In this document: positions 28,201 to 34,626 of the stretch, in pieces | Layout: the number at the start of each line of letters is the position of its first letter | Numbering within the stretch: the stretch's first letter is position 1 | NCBI RefSeq assembly: GCF_002933775.1 | Contig: NZ_BEWV01000221.1 | Coordinates: 119,594-183,593 of the forward strand | Direction of reading: 5' to 3' | Source of the DNA: Prevotella sp. MGM1 | GTDB lineage: Bacteria; Bacteroidota; Bacteroidia; Bacteroidales; Bacteroidaceae | Length of the DNA: 64,000 nucleotides | Notes under the pieces: model-generated | Database searches by the model: none | What the model was told of the DNA's origin: nothing | Seen by the model: only the letters and a program-made list of their open reading frames with translations | Translations under genes and position numbers: made by a program

Positions 28201-29845
28201 ACTCTATGAGTCTTGTTCCGTTGTATTTCGTTATCATTACGTTAGATCCGTAGCCGCTTCCGCCAGGGGTTCCTATCAGTTCGCGTTGCAGATCGCCGTC
28301 CCACCATGAGCCTTCCATGGGGTATGTGGTCGTACCTTCTTTTATCACGTTGCCTTTGCAGTCGTACAGATTGGGCAGCAGCGAGAATATTTCATAGCCT
28401 TTGTGCCCGCCGTCAACGTCCATGCAGCGCCCGCGTCCCACATCGAATACGCTCGGCAGGTACCATTCCTTGATGTGTTCGCCCGTCGCGGCATCGTAGA
28501 GCACCTGTCCCATCAGTTCCGACTGCTGTATGGCGAATACCTCCATGCCTGGCCTGTCGGGATCTATGTCGCTCACGTCGAAGCGGTCTCCATGTCCTAT
28601 TCCGGCACTGAACACCATCCCTTTTCTCGGATTTACTCCGAAACCGCCCTGCAGCATCTCGTCTATTCCGTCACCGTCGGTATCGGCCACGCGCAGTTGG
28701 TGGAACTCTGCCGGCCACGGGGTCTTGTCGTTTCGGCTCCATGTATAGTAGTGGTGCCAGTCAGACGGCTTGCCGCCAGTCCAGTCATATCCCCATGCGA
28801 ATACGTAGTTATGGTGTTTCTTGTCGCTCTTTGTCCTGTTGAGGCATTCCATCACGAGCGACGGATGTACACCGTCGAAGTAGCAGATGGCGAAATGTCC
28901 GCACAGGAAAGCATACTCAGTGCCGTGGTTGTCGTCCATATAGTCGGTTCTGTTGTCTCGTCCGTAGCTGTCGGCACCGTCTTTTACTTCCTCATATTTC
29001 AGTTCGTTGCAGGCGATTTCCGCTCCCGTTCGCCCGTCTACCACGGATACGTAGAACGGCGGATTGCGCTTGCCCTGCTTCCGATAGTCGGTTATTCCGT
29101 CACCGTCCGTGTCGGCCGTTTCGCTGCCATTGGCGTATTTTCCCCATGTATTCGCTTGGCTGTCCCAGAAACGGGTTCCGTCCGAGCTTTTTATTATCAC
29201 CTCGCACTTGCCGTCGCAGTTGATGTCGTAAGCCACAACCATGTCGTTCTGTCCTGCGCAGATGTCGACGTTCGGTCCCATGTCTATCGTCCATAGGCAC
29301 CTGCCGTCGAATGTATAGGCTTGTATCTTATGGCTTCCTGTGAGTATGTCGCCGGTGAACAGGCGGTCTACCAACACAGCGTCAAACTCTCCGTCACCGT
29401 CGAGATCCATCGGCCATGCGTATTTTACCTTATAGTCGTCAGGATTCAGTATGGTTGTCTCGAAATCTATGTCCAGAAATACATCTTTATATGCCTGTTC
29501 CTTGAACATGAATGGTGCGCTCTTGGCGCTCTCCACACCGCCGCTCACCGTAGTCACGGCCAGTTCGCTACCGTATGGGATTGCGCTGCGTGTGGTCTTG
29601 AAGTTTGTTTTCTTCACAGGCTCAGCGTTCACTTTTGTGTATTCTCCCGTTCCTCCGCTTCTTTTGTAGATGTTGTAAGTTATGTTTTCCGGCTCTTGCG
29701 CCAGCTTTCGCCATGATACGAGCACATTCTGCCCCTTGTCGGTCACAGCCACTACTGCGCGTCCGAGTTTCTGCTGTATGCGTTGTGCTTGCGTGGCACA
29801 TGGCAATACTGTTGCCATGATCAAGGCAATGATAGTTTTTCTCAT
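25256..29845 (-). CDS. PL11-type rhamnogalacturonan lyase with beta-repeat stalk and sorting-like tail
   Basis: Exported 1529-residue protein. Signal peptide 1-20. Residues 21 to about 650 are the eight-bladed PL11-like lyase domain with calcium-type DxDGDG repeats (MDLDGDGEFDAVLVDR, ETADTDGDGITDY, VADTDGDGIDEM) and GDIIGDWREEIIL near the end; it would cut the rhamnogalacturonan-I backbone. From about 660 to 1430 come many short glycine/threonine-rich beta repeats of the autotransporter-associated type (e.g. NSDYTGQTVVNDGTLTITN, GKGEVRMDL). The last 70 residues (DVYSTDGVLLRSK...LCRGVYVINGHKIMKK) look like a type IX secretion sorting domain. Standard PL11 enzymes are near 620 residues, so the stalk is an addition, perhaps for surface display or glycan binding. 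Own promoter and terminator. Confidence 0.88.
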   Translation of the reverse strand: MRKTIIALIMATVLPCATQAQRIQQKLGRAVVAVTDKGQNVLVSWRKLAQEPENITYNIYKRSGGTGEYTKVNAEPVKKTNFKTTRSAIPYGSELAVTTVSGGVESAKSAPFMFKEQAYKDVFLDIDFETTILNPDDYKVKYAWPMDLDGDGEFDAVLVDRLFTGDILTGSHKIQAYTFDGRCLWTIDMGPNVDICAGQNDMVVAYDINCDGKCEVIIKSSDGTRFWDSQANTWGKYANGSETADTDGDGITDYRKQGKRNPPFYVSVVDGRTGAEIACNELKYEEVKDGADSYGRDNRTDYMDDNHGTEYAFLCGHFAICYFDGVHPSLVMECLNRTKSDKKHHNYVFAWGYDWTGGKPSDWHHYYTWSRNDKTPWPAEFHQLRVADTDGDGIDEMLQGGFGVNPRKGMVFSAGIGHGDRFDVSDIDPDRPGMEVFAIQQSELMGQVLYDAATGEHIKEWYLPSVFDVGRGRCMDVDGGHKGYEIFSLLPNLYDCKGNVIKEGTTTYPMEGSWWDGDLQRELIGTPGGSGYGSNVMITKYNGTRLIEFSKESSWVVHSGWANRPAFMGDIIGDWREEIILMKQNEETSTGIIGYSTDIESDYSFYTLQEDPHYRLDCTTRGYYQMPCTGFYLGGDMPYPPLPPTMVTDLRWASGNAWGTTASSGTFKSFDMTATKGYADGNSIIFDISGDNSSAISINGNLKPQSVYLINPKGHDYTFNGNGTLSGDMNLYKSLLGTVTFDNNLEYTGTTVISEGTLFVNGKITGNVSLRAKGTLGGNAIIDGDVSFEKALNYEGCRLMPSGKDGTMTFNRSLTLPGDVYIEVQAGEGKAGRLIINGDLTLDGQNTFTVNHDGIAEGEYILAECTGRLTADATKIKTRGLVGQNYDIRVEDNRITLTINGTRTPAENVTWTGNENNIWDYKSENFSVGGSATPFVKDDKVVFDDQSGNRNITINEMMVTDGVTFDINNGTYSLSGNGGISGNGGVTKNGKGEVRMDLKNSDYTGQTVVNDGTLTITNIFDGGQKSALGAATAEEGYIRLNGGTLKMDADNMATDRIITVTDTATINVANSKGSLSLKGTVKGSGYLVKDGPGQLNFTYPGENSFAGMILKQGIIAQGAWNSTFGKTGSPMRLEGGEVQLINMNNSSTRPVFNYSATVVEGKSCTIKGTTRGAINGNFKGKGRLTIVSTGVRNDIGANFSAFEGTLTAQGENFRLMDNVTDMSKTSVIMDAGCKIGHYASNGSAAKAITTKIGSLASESADCTIGNGSDSYEIGFKEEDVTYHGTLKAKSIAKKGNGTWTLTANGSTSNVDVYAGTLQLYNSPYSVNPEGFTSGTVTVRDGGTITGTGSAKNITVNKGGTVTAGYNNGYGTLKAAGNVTMNAGSTIAVKAGLSSSGSAVNDAFKLMGTTTHNGDTIIVILSPQRTLTAGEELKIFTGNGIQTGSYILKTVSENQVIEWDDSQLLTDGILKVASAITDIKGITGSFGNETEVDVYSTDGVLLRSKVKQSAALDGLCRGVYVINGHKIMKK

Positions 29846-29892
29846 ACGATCGGTTAAGTTTGTTTTGGGTTATCAATTATTGTTTACGGTGG

Positions 29893-29900
29893 CAAATATA
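29893..29900 (-). promoter_or_regulatory. -7 element for the large PL11 gene
   Basis: CAAATATA reads TATATTTG on the minus strand, 48 bases before the ATG. It lies immediately after the 20-bp hairpin that ends the upstream gene. Confidence 0.6.
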
Positions 29901-29906
29901 GGAATA

Positions 29907-29955
29907 AACAAAATCACCGATATATGACAATCGTACATATATCGGTGATTTTGTT
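29907..29955 (-). terminator. 20-bp perfect inverted repeat between the two PL11 genes
   Basis: AACAAAATCACCGATATATG (29907-29926) and its exact reverse complement (29936-29955) with a 9-base loop. On the minus strand it follows the stop of the 29980-32085 gene and ends in TTTTGTTT. A terminator that separates transcription of the two lyase genes. Confidence 0.7.
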
Positions 29956-29979
29956 CGTTATGAATGCATTTTAATGCTT

Positions 29980-32085
29980 TTATTTCAGAAATTCTACAGC
30001 CGATTTGTCTGGGCCCAGGTAGAAGCCCGTGTGTGGCGGTTGGTTGTATCCCACGTTTTGCGTTGCCATGCTCAGGCGGTAGGGCATGTCTTCCATCAGG
30101 CAGTTGATGCGGTGTCCTGTGGGAACGGTAGATACATATATGCGCAGTTCGTTGCTGTCTTCCGTGCGGGTTATGACCTCTTCCCGCCAGTCACCGATAA
30201 TGTCGCCGCTCAGGCACGGGTTTGACTTCGTGCCGTTGTTGAACCTGCAACCCTCGAACTTTATAAGCGGATACGTGCGTCCGGTCTGCCAGTCGTATTT
30301 CGTCACGGTCTCGTGGTCGAGCAATTCGCGCAACAGGTCTCCGTCCCACCATATTCCGAAGTTTGTCGATACCCGTGCGCCGCGGTAGTATAGGGCTGTG
30401 TTGTCATTGGCGGCCGCTGCCGCGTCGCTGTCGGCCTGTTTCGCTTTCATCTGTTTTTTTGCCTTGGCCGGCAACACTTGTTCGCCCTTTATGTTTCTGA
30501 TACCGTGGCTGTCCGAACTCCACATTTCCAGTCCCGGGTTTGTCGGATCGATGTCGGCAGCCATGCACCGCCCCACGTCGAATCCGCTTTTTATTTGAAA
30601 TATGATCTTGCCAGTGGCGGCATCTCGAAGTTCGCTTCCGTCTCGCCTGTTCTCATGGCAGTCCCACAGTTGCAGCTTGTCGCTTGTCGGGTCGAAGACC
30701 GTAAGGTGCATTGCGTCGCCGTGTCCCATGCCCGTGTTGTACAGTCCCGTCCCGTCATGGTCTATGGCCATAGAGCCGTATGTTATCTCGTCGCGTCCGT
30801 CTCCGTCCACGTCAGCCACACGGATGTTGTGGTTGCCCTGGCCTGCATACGAACGCCAACGCTCGTCGTTGGTGTCGAATGTCCACCTGTTTGTCAGTGT
30901 CTTGCCGTCCCAGTCCCATGCCGCGACTACGGTGCGTGTGTAATATCCGCGGCAGAAAACGGCGCTTGCCTTGTGTCCGTCGAAATAGCCCACGGCGGCG
31001 AGGTATCTGTCCGAGCGGTTGGCTTTCTCATCGCCCCAACCGCTCATGTCGCCACGTTCCGGGATATAGTCGACTGTGGCCATCGCTTCTCCGGTCAGTC
31101 CGTTGAACACCGTGAGATACTCGGGACCTTCGAGTATCTTTCCCGACCTGAAACCAACTCCCGGCCACGGAGTGCGCTGCCATTGGCGGTTGCTGTTCTT
31201 CTTTCCTTTCTTATCTTTAGTGCCCGTGTCGTGACGTTTATCCTGTTTGCGCATCTCCTCCCGTTCGCGGCGCATCCTCTCTCTTTCCCGTGACTCTTTC
31301 ACCGCTCTTTCACGGTTCTTGTCGAAGTGGGCCATAGCTTCATTGACGCCGTGACGCCAATCGGCGTCGGCATTGCCTATCACTTTTCCTTTTCCGTCTA
31401 TAGTGCCGTCGGCAGTCTTCATCATCACTTCCGCCCGTCCGTCGCCGTCGAGATCGTATACTATAAACTGCGTATAGTGTGCTCCGCTGCGTATGTTTTT
31501 GCCCATGTCTATTCGCCACAGGCGTTCGCCGTTCAGGCGGTAGCAGTCAAAGATCGTGTTGCCGGTAAATCCGTCATGCGCGTTGTCGTGCGAGTTGGAC
31601 GGATCCCATTTCAGTATTATCTCATACTGTCCGTCTCCGTCCACATCGCCAACACTCGCGTCATTTGCCGAGTAGGTGTATGTGCGTCCGTCCGGTGTGA
31701 TGCCGTCTGCCGGCTTTTTCAGCGCTATGGGCAGGTAGCCTGCCGGAGCGTCGGCCTTCAATATATATGAACCGTCTTTTCCACCGCCTCTCACCTCGTA
31801 TGTCACATCGCCCGACAACGGTTTTTTGTCTGTGAAGAAAGTACCGCCGTCCGTCATGGGCAGGTCGTTCAGTTTAACCCCGTTACGGTAGATGTCGAAT
31901 GGCTCTCCTTTGCCGTCGCTTGTAAGTGTGCGCCAGCTTACTATCACGTTACCGTTGTCCTGTTTTATTGCCACAACACCTCTGTTGAGTTGTTCCCTCA
32001 CGATATTCTTCATGTCATACCGCGGTTGGCTCCACGCATAAAGACCACCTAAGGCGAGAAGCGCGAAAATAAGAATTCGTTTCAT
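29980..32085 (-). CDS. PL11-type rhamnogalacturonan lyase with charged insertion
   Basis: Exported 701-residue lyase acting on the rhamnogalacturonan-I backbone. Signal peptide 1-19, then MKNIVREQLNRGVVAIKQDNGNVIVSWR, the usual PL11 start. Calcium-type repeats VGDVDGDGQYEI, VYDLDGDGRAEVMMKTADGT and VADVDGDGRDEI and the closing GDIIGDWREEVITR and PPHTGFYLGPDK are all present. Two segments are foreign to the family: residues about 252-305, almost all K/R/E/D (nt 31171-31332), and 540-562, rich in A/K/D. Without them the length is the usual ~620. First gene of the PL11 pair; a terminator-like hairpin separates it from the next. Confidence 0.92.
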   Translation of the reverse strand: MKRILIFALLALGGLYAWSQPRYDMKNIVREQLNRGVVAIKQDNGNVIVSWRTLTSDGKGEPFDIYRNGVKLNDLPMTDGGTFFTDKKPLSGDVTYEVRGGGKDGSYILKADAPAGYLPIALKKPADGITPDGRTYTYSANDASVGDVDGDGQYEIILKWDPSNSHDNAHDGFTGNTIFDCYRLNGERLWRIDMGKNIRSGAHYTQFIVYDLDGDGRAEVMMKTADGTIDGKGKVIGNADADWRHGVNEAMAHFDKNRERAVKESRERERMRREREEMRKQDKRHDTGTKDKKGKKNSNRQWQRTPWPGVGFRSGKILEGPEYLTVFNGLTGEAMATVDYIPERGDMSGWGDEKANRSDRYLAAVGYFDGHKASAVFCRGYYTRTVVAAWDWDGKTLTNRWTFDTNDERWRSYAGQGNHNIRVADVDGDGRDEITYGSMAIDHDGTGLYNTGMGHGDAMHLTVFDPTSDKLQLWDCHENRRDGSELRDAATGKIIFQIKSGFDVGRCMAADIDPTNPGLEMWSSDSHGIRNIKGEQVLPAKAKKQMKAKQADSDAAAAANDNTALYYRGARVSTNFGIWWDGDLLRELLDHETVTKYDWQTGRTYPLIKFEGCRFNNGTKSNPCLSGDIIGDWREEVITRTEDSNELRIYVSTVPTGHRINCLMEDMPYRLSMATQNVGYNQPPHTGFYLGPDKSAVEFLK

Positions 32086-32289
32086 TCGATTTGTTTAATG
32101 TATGGTTAGTATTTATTCTTTTATATTTTATTGTGATGTCCGGCGTGGCGAAAGGTTTAACGTCTTGCGGTCAAATCTCCTACGTATGCCGTAATGCGTC
32201 GGAGATATGGAGTTGGCATATATCTTTATTTCATGTGATGTATAGTGAAGTGTATCGTGATATTGCTTTTATCTGATGATGTTTTATTG

Positions 32290-32297
32290 TAAATTTG
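32290..32297 (+). promoter_or_regulatory. -7 element of a short transcription unit
   Basis: TAAATTTG, a TAnnTTTG match; TTG lies 24 bases upstream (32263-32265). With the terminator at 32526-32560 it delimits a transcript of about 255 nt. Confidence 0.5.
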
Positions 32298-32329
32298 TAG
32301 CGACAGAAATGGTGTTAAAAGATAATCTT

Positions 32330-32461
32330 ATGATAAAAAATTACAAAACAGGTTCTTGTGGCAGTGCTGACGCGTTATCGGTTTGCATGGAGATACATTC
32401 GGGCATACCGTGTTTTTTGATAAAACAGAAAGATGGCACAATTCTCTTTTTGTCCCCATAG
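32330..32461 (+). CDS. Small hypothetical ORF in a promoter-terminator unit
   Basis: A 43-codon frame (MIKNYKTGSCGSADALSV..., ending DGTILFLSP), extendable to an ATG at 32309 (50 codons). It is the only gene-like content between a promoter (32290-32297) and a strong terminator (32526-32560). It has two cysteines and no transmembrane segment or signal. Not recognised. The RNA could equally be non-coding, with this frame open by chance. Confidence 0.35.
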   Translation: MIKNYKTGSCGSADALSVCMEIHSGIPCFLIKQKDGTILFLSP

Positions 32462-32525
32462 ACCGTGATTGCTCATGGTTTTGCAGGCCGTCGGCACATA
32501 TCGTTTGCCTTGCCGCCTGTTTGTC

Positions 32526-32560
32526 AGGCTTCCGGTACTTTGTGCCGGAAGCCTTTTTTT
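32526..32560 (+). terminator. Strong intrinsic terminator
   Basis: AGGCTTCCGG (32526-32535) pairs perfectly with CCGGAAGCCT (32545-32554). The stem extends inward by three more pairs (one G-T) to a TTT loop, and seven Ts follow. Confidence 0.8.
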
Positions 32561-32585
32561 GTTGTTTCCGGCTGTTATTCGCTCT

Positions 32586-32692
32586 GCGTTCAGATACCCG
32601 TTGCCGTGCAACGGGTATCTGAACGCAATGCAACGGGTGTCTAAACGCATCGCAACGGGTATCCCGTTGCATGCCAACCGGTATCTGAATGC
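32586..32692 (+). repeat. Palindromic 22-bp repeat array (partial element, copy B)
   Basis: GCGTTCAGATACCCGTTGC at 32586-32604 is the exact reverse complement of 32608-32626, with a 3-base loop. Then 22-bp units follow head to tail (starts 32608, 32630, 32652), each opening GCAACGGGT and closing near AACGCA; the third carries the palindrome GCAACGGG TAT CCCGTTGC, and a fourth degraded unit ends at 32692. Related to the palindromic ends of elements A, C and D. No gene lies between 32693 and the hflX leader promoter. Confidence 0.75.
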
Positions 32693-32971
32693 AAAATAAC
32701 TTCCGTTTTGGCTGAAATTTCCGGAAATTTACTGTCGGTAAATAGTGTTTTGTCAAAAAACAAAGTAAATACTTGTCGTTTTTAACTTTTGAACTGTATA
32801 AAAAATCACAGGTTCGATTGTGAAACTATTTTACATGTGCCCGGTCGGATGGGTGGTTTTTCATCATGCCGTAAGCGATTTCGTTTCCGTTCTTTTAGTC
32901 TTTATCATCTGTTTTTTGCCGTTGTGATTGCCGTTTCTCGTTAATTTATGCTTTAAAAGCCGATAAATAAT

Positions 32972-33002
32972 TTTGTGCTTCACTCAACTTGCGTTATCTT
33001 TG
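32972..33002 (+). promoter_or_regulatory. Full promoter of the hflX leader
   Basis: TTTG at 32972-32975, 19-bp spacer, TATCTTTG at 32995-33002. It lies 376 bases before the hflX ATG, so the mRNA would carry a long leader. Confidence 0.75.
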
Positions 33003-33185
33003 CAAAAGGTAAAGGCGACGTTTCGGCAAGTGTCTCTTTCTTGTCGTGATGGAGCGTTTTTTCGATGGCAGGCCCGATGTGTATCTGGCAGGCTTGCCGT
33101 GTTGGGATATTCAAAGCGGTGAGACAATGGACATTATTGTATAAAATAAAGATTATAGGCTTATGTGATTTAACTGAAACCTGAC

Positions 33186-33346
33186 AGTACGGCGATGAAG
33201 CCATGAAGCGGACACCCCCAAGGGATAGATTGTTCGACGGGTGCGATTCATGATGTGAACAATGTCCATTTCCGTATGATAGCCGTACTATAAGACGTGT
33301 ATGTGATGATAGACGAAAGTGATGCCGGACGGAAAAGACAATGTGT
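33186..33346 (+). ncRNA. Candidate structured leader RNA upstream of hflX
   Basis: Within the ~370-nt leader, AGTACGGC (33186-33193) pairs with GCCGTACT (33282-33289) and encloses a second helix: GGAC (33210-33213) with GTCC (33264-33267), stacked near ATTGTTC (33229-33235) with GAACAAT (33257-33263). CACCC near 33214 could pair with GGGTG near 33239, a possible pseudoknot. A further hairpin CCGGAC/GTCCGG (about 33325-33349) lies just before the gene. I match it to no riboswitch class. It could be a cis-regulatory RNA or a separate small RNA. Confidence 0.4.
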
Positions 33347-33378
33347 CCGGATTGTATTAAAAACAGAAAGGAAGATTA

Positions 33379-34626
33379 ATGAAAGAATTTGTTATATCGG
33401 AAGCAAAGGCTGAGACAGCCGTACTTGTTGGCCTTGTGACCAAAGACCAGGACGAAACCAAGACAAAAGAGTATCTCGACGAGCTTGAATTTCTCGCCGA
33501 TACGGCAGGCGCCGTCACTGTAAAGCGGTTCACGCAGAAGGTGGCCGGCCCGAGTTCGGTGACATACGTGGGCTCGGGAAAACTGGAAGAGATAAAGAAA
33601 TACATAGAAGACGAGGAGGAAGCTGAGCGAGAGGTTGGTATGGTTATATTTGATGATGAGTTGACCGCCAAGCAGATGCGCAACATCGAGAAAGAACTGA
33701 AAGTGAAAATACTCGACCGTACATCGCTAATTCTCGATATATTTGCCATGCGGGCACAGACCGCTGAAGCCAAGACACAGGTCGAACTGGCACAGCACCG
33801 ATACATGCTGCCGCGACTGCAACGGCTCTGGACACACCTCGAAAGACAGGGTGGCGGCTCCGGCGGCGGTGGCGGAAAGGGTAGTGTGGGGCTTCGCGGT
33901 CCGGGAGAGACACAGCTCGAAATGGACCGCCGCATAATCTTGCAACGCATAACGCTGCTGAAGCAACGTCTCACGGAGATTGACAGGCAGAAGACCACTC
34001 AGCGGAAAAACCGAGGGCGCATGATCCGTGTGGCGCTCGTGGGATATACCAACGTCGGCAAGTCGACGATAATGAACCTGCTGGCGAAGAGCGAGGTGTT
34101 TGCGGAGAACAAGTTGTTCGCCACTCTCGACACCACGGTGCGCAAGATGGTGATAGACAATCTGCCTTTCCTTTTGGCCGACACCGTTGGATTTATCCGT
34201 AAGTTGCCGACAGACTTGGTGGACTCGTTCAAGTCGACGCTCGACGAGGTGCGCGAGGCCGACCTGCTCGTTCACGTGGTGGACATATCGCATCCCGACT
34301 TCGAGGAACAGATAAGCGTGGTGGAAAAGACACTGGGTGAACTCGGGTGTGCCGACAAACCGTCGATGATAGTGTTCAACAAGATCGATGCCTATACATG
34401 GGTTGAGAAAGAACCTGACGACCTCACGCCACCGACGAAAGAGAACGTAACGCTTGATGAGCTGCGCAAGACGTGGATGGCTAAGATGGACGACAGTTGC
34501 CTTTTCATATCGGCTCGCGAGAAACAGAATATAGACGAGTTGCGTGATGTGCTTTACAAGCGTGTGCGCGAGTTGCACGTACAGAAATATCCGTACAATG
34601 ATTTCCTGTATCAAGACTATGAATGA
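33379..34626 (+). CDS. hflX: GTPase HflX
   Basis: Ribosome-associated GTPase that splits or rescues stalled ribosomes under stress. Residues 1-200 form the HflX N-terminal domain (QKVAGPSSVTYVGSGKLEEI, ILDRTSLILDIFAMRAQTAEAKTQVELA). A glycine-rich linker GGGSGGGGGKG leads to RGPGETQLEMDRR, the family signature. The G domain has GYTNVGKS (G1), DTVGFI (G3) and NKID (G4). At 415 residues the length is normal. The gene is preceded by a long, possibly structured leader and its stop overlaps the start of the DUF4954 gene by 8 bases, so both are probably translated together. Confidence 0.96.
   Translation: MKEFVISEAKAETAVLVGLVTKDQDETKTKEYLDELEFLADTAGAVTVKRFTQKVAGPSSVTYVGSGKLEEIKKYIEDEEEAEREVGMVIFDDELTAKQMRNIEKELKVKILDRTSLILDIFAMRAQTAEAKTQVELAQHRYMLPRLQRLWTHLERQGGGSGGGGGKGSVGLRGPGETQLEMDRRIILQRITLLKQRLTEIDRQKTTQRKNRGRMIRVALVGYTNVGKSTIMNLLAKSEVFAENKLFATLDTTVRKMVIDNLPFLLADTVGFIRKLPTDLVDSFKSTLDEVREADLLVHVVDISHPDFEEQISVVEKTLGELGCADKPSMIVFNKIDAYTWVEKEPDDLTPPTKENVTLDELRKTWMAKMDDSCLFISAREKQNIDELRDVLYKRVRELHVQKYPYNDFLYQDYE

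Noticed and set aside
32586..32692. CRISPR array
   Set aside because: Units are 22 bp with 3-base spacers and are palindromic; no unique ~30-bp spacers and no cas genes.
32811..32830. tRNA T-arm-like GGTTCGATT
   Set aside because: No acceptor stem, anticodon arm or matching 3' end around it.
33049..33144. 31-codon frame in the hflX leader (MERFFDGRPDVYLAG...)
   Set aside because: Plausible leader peptide, but too short to support on composition alone; mentioned only under the leader finding.
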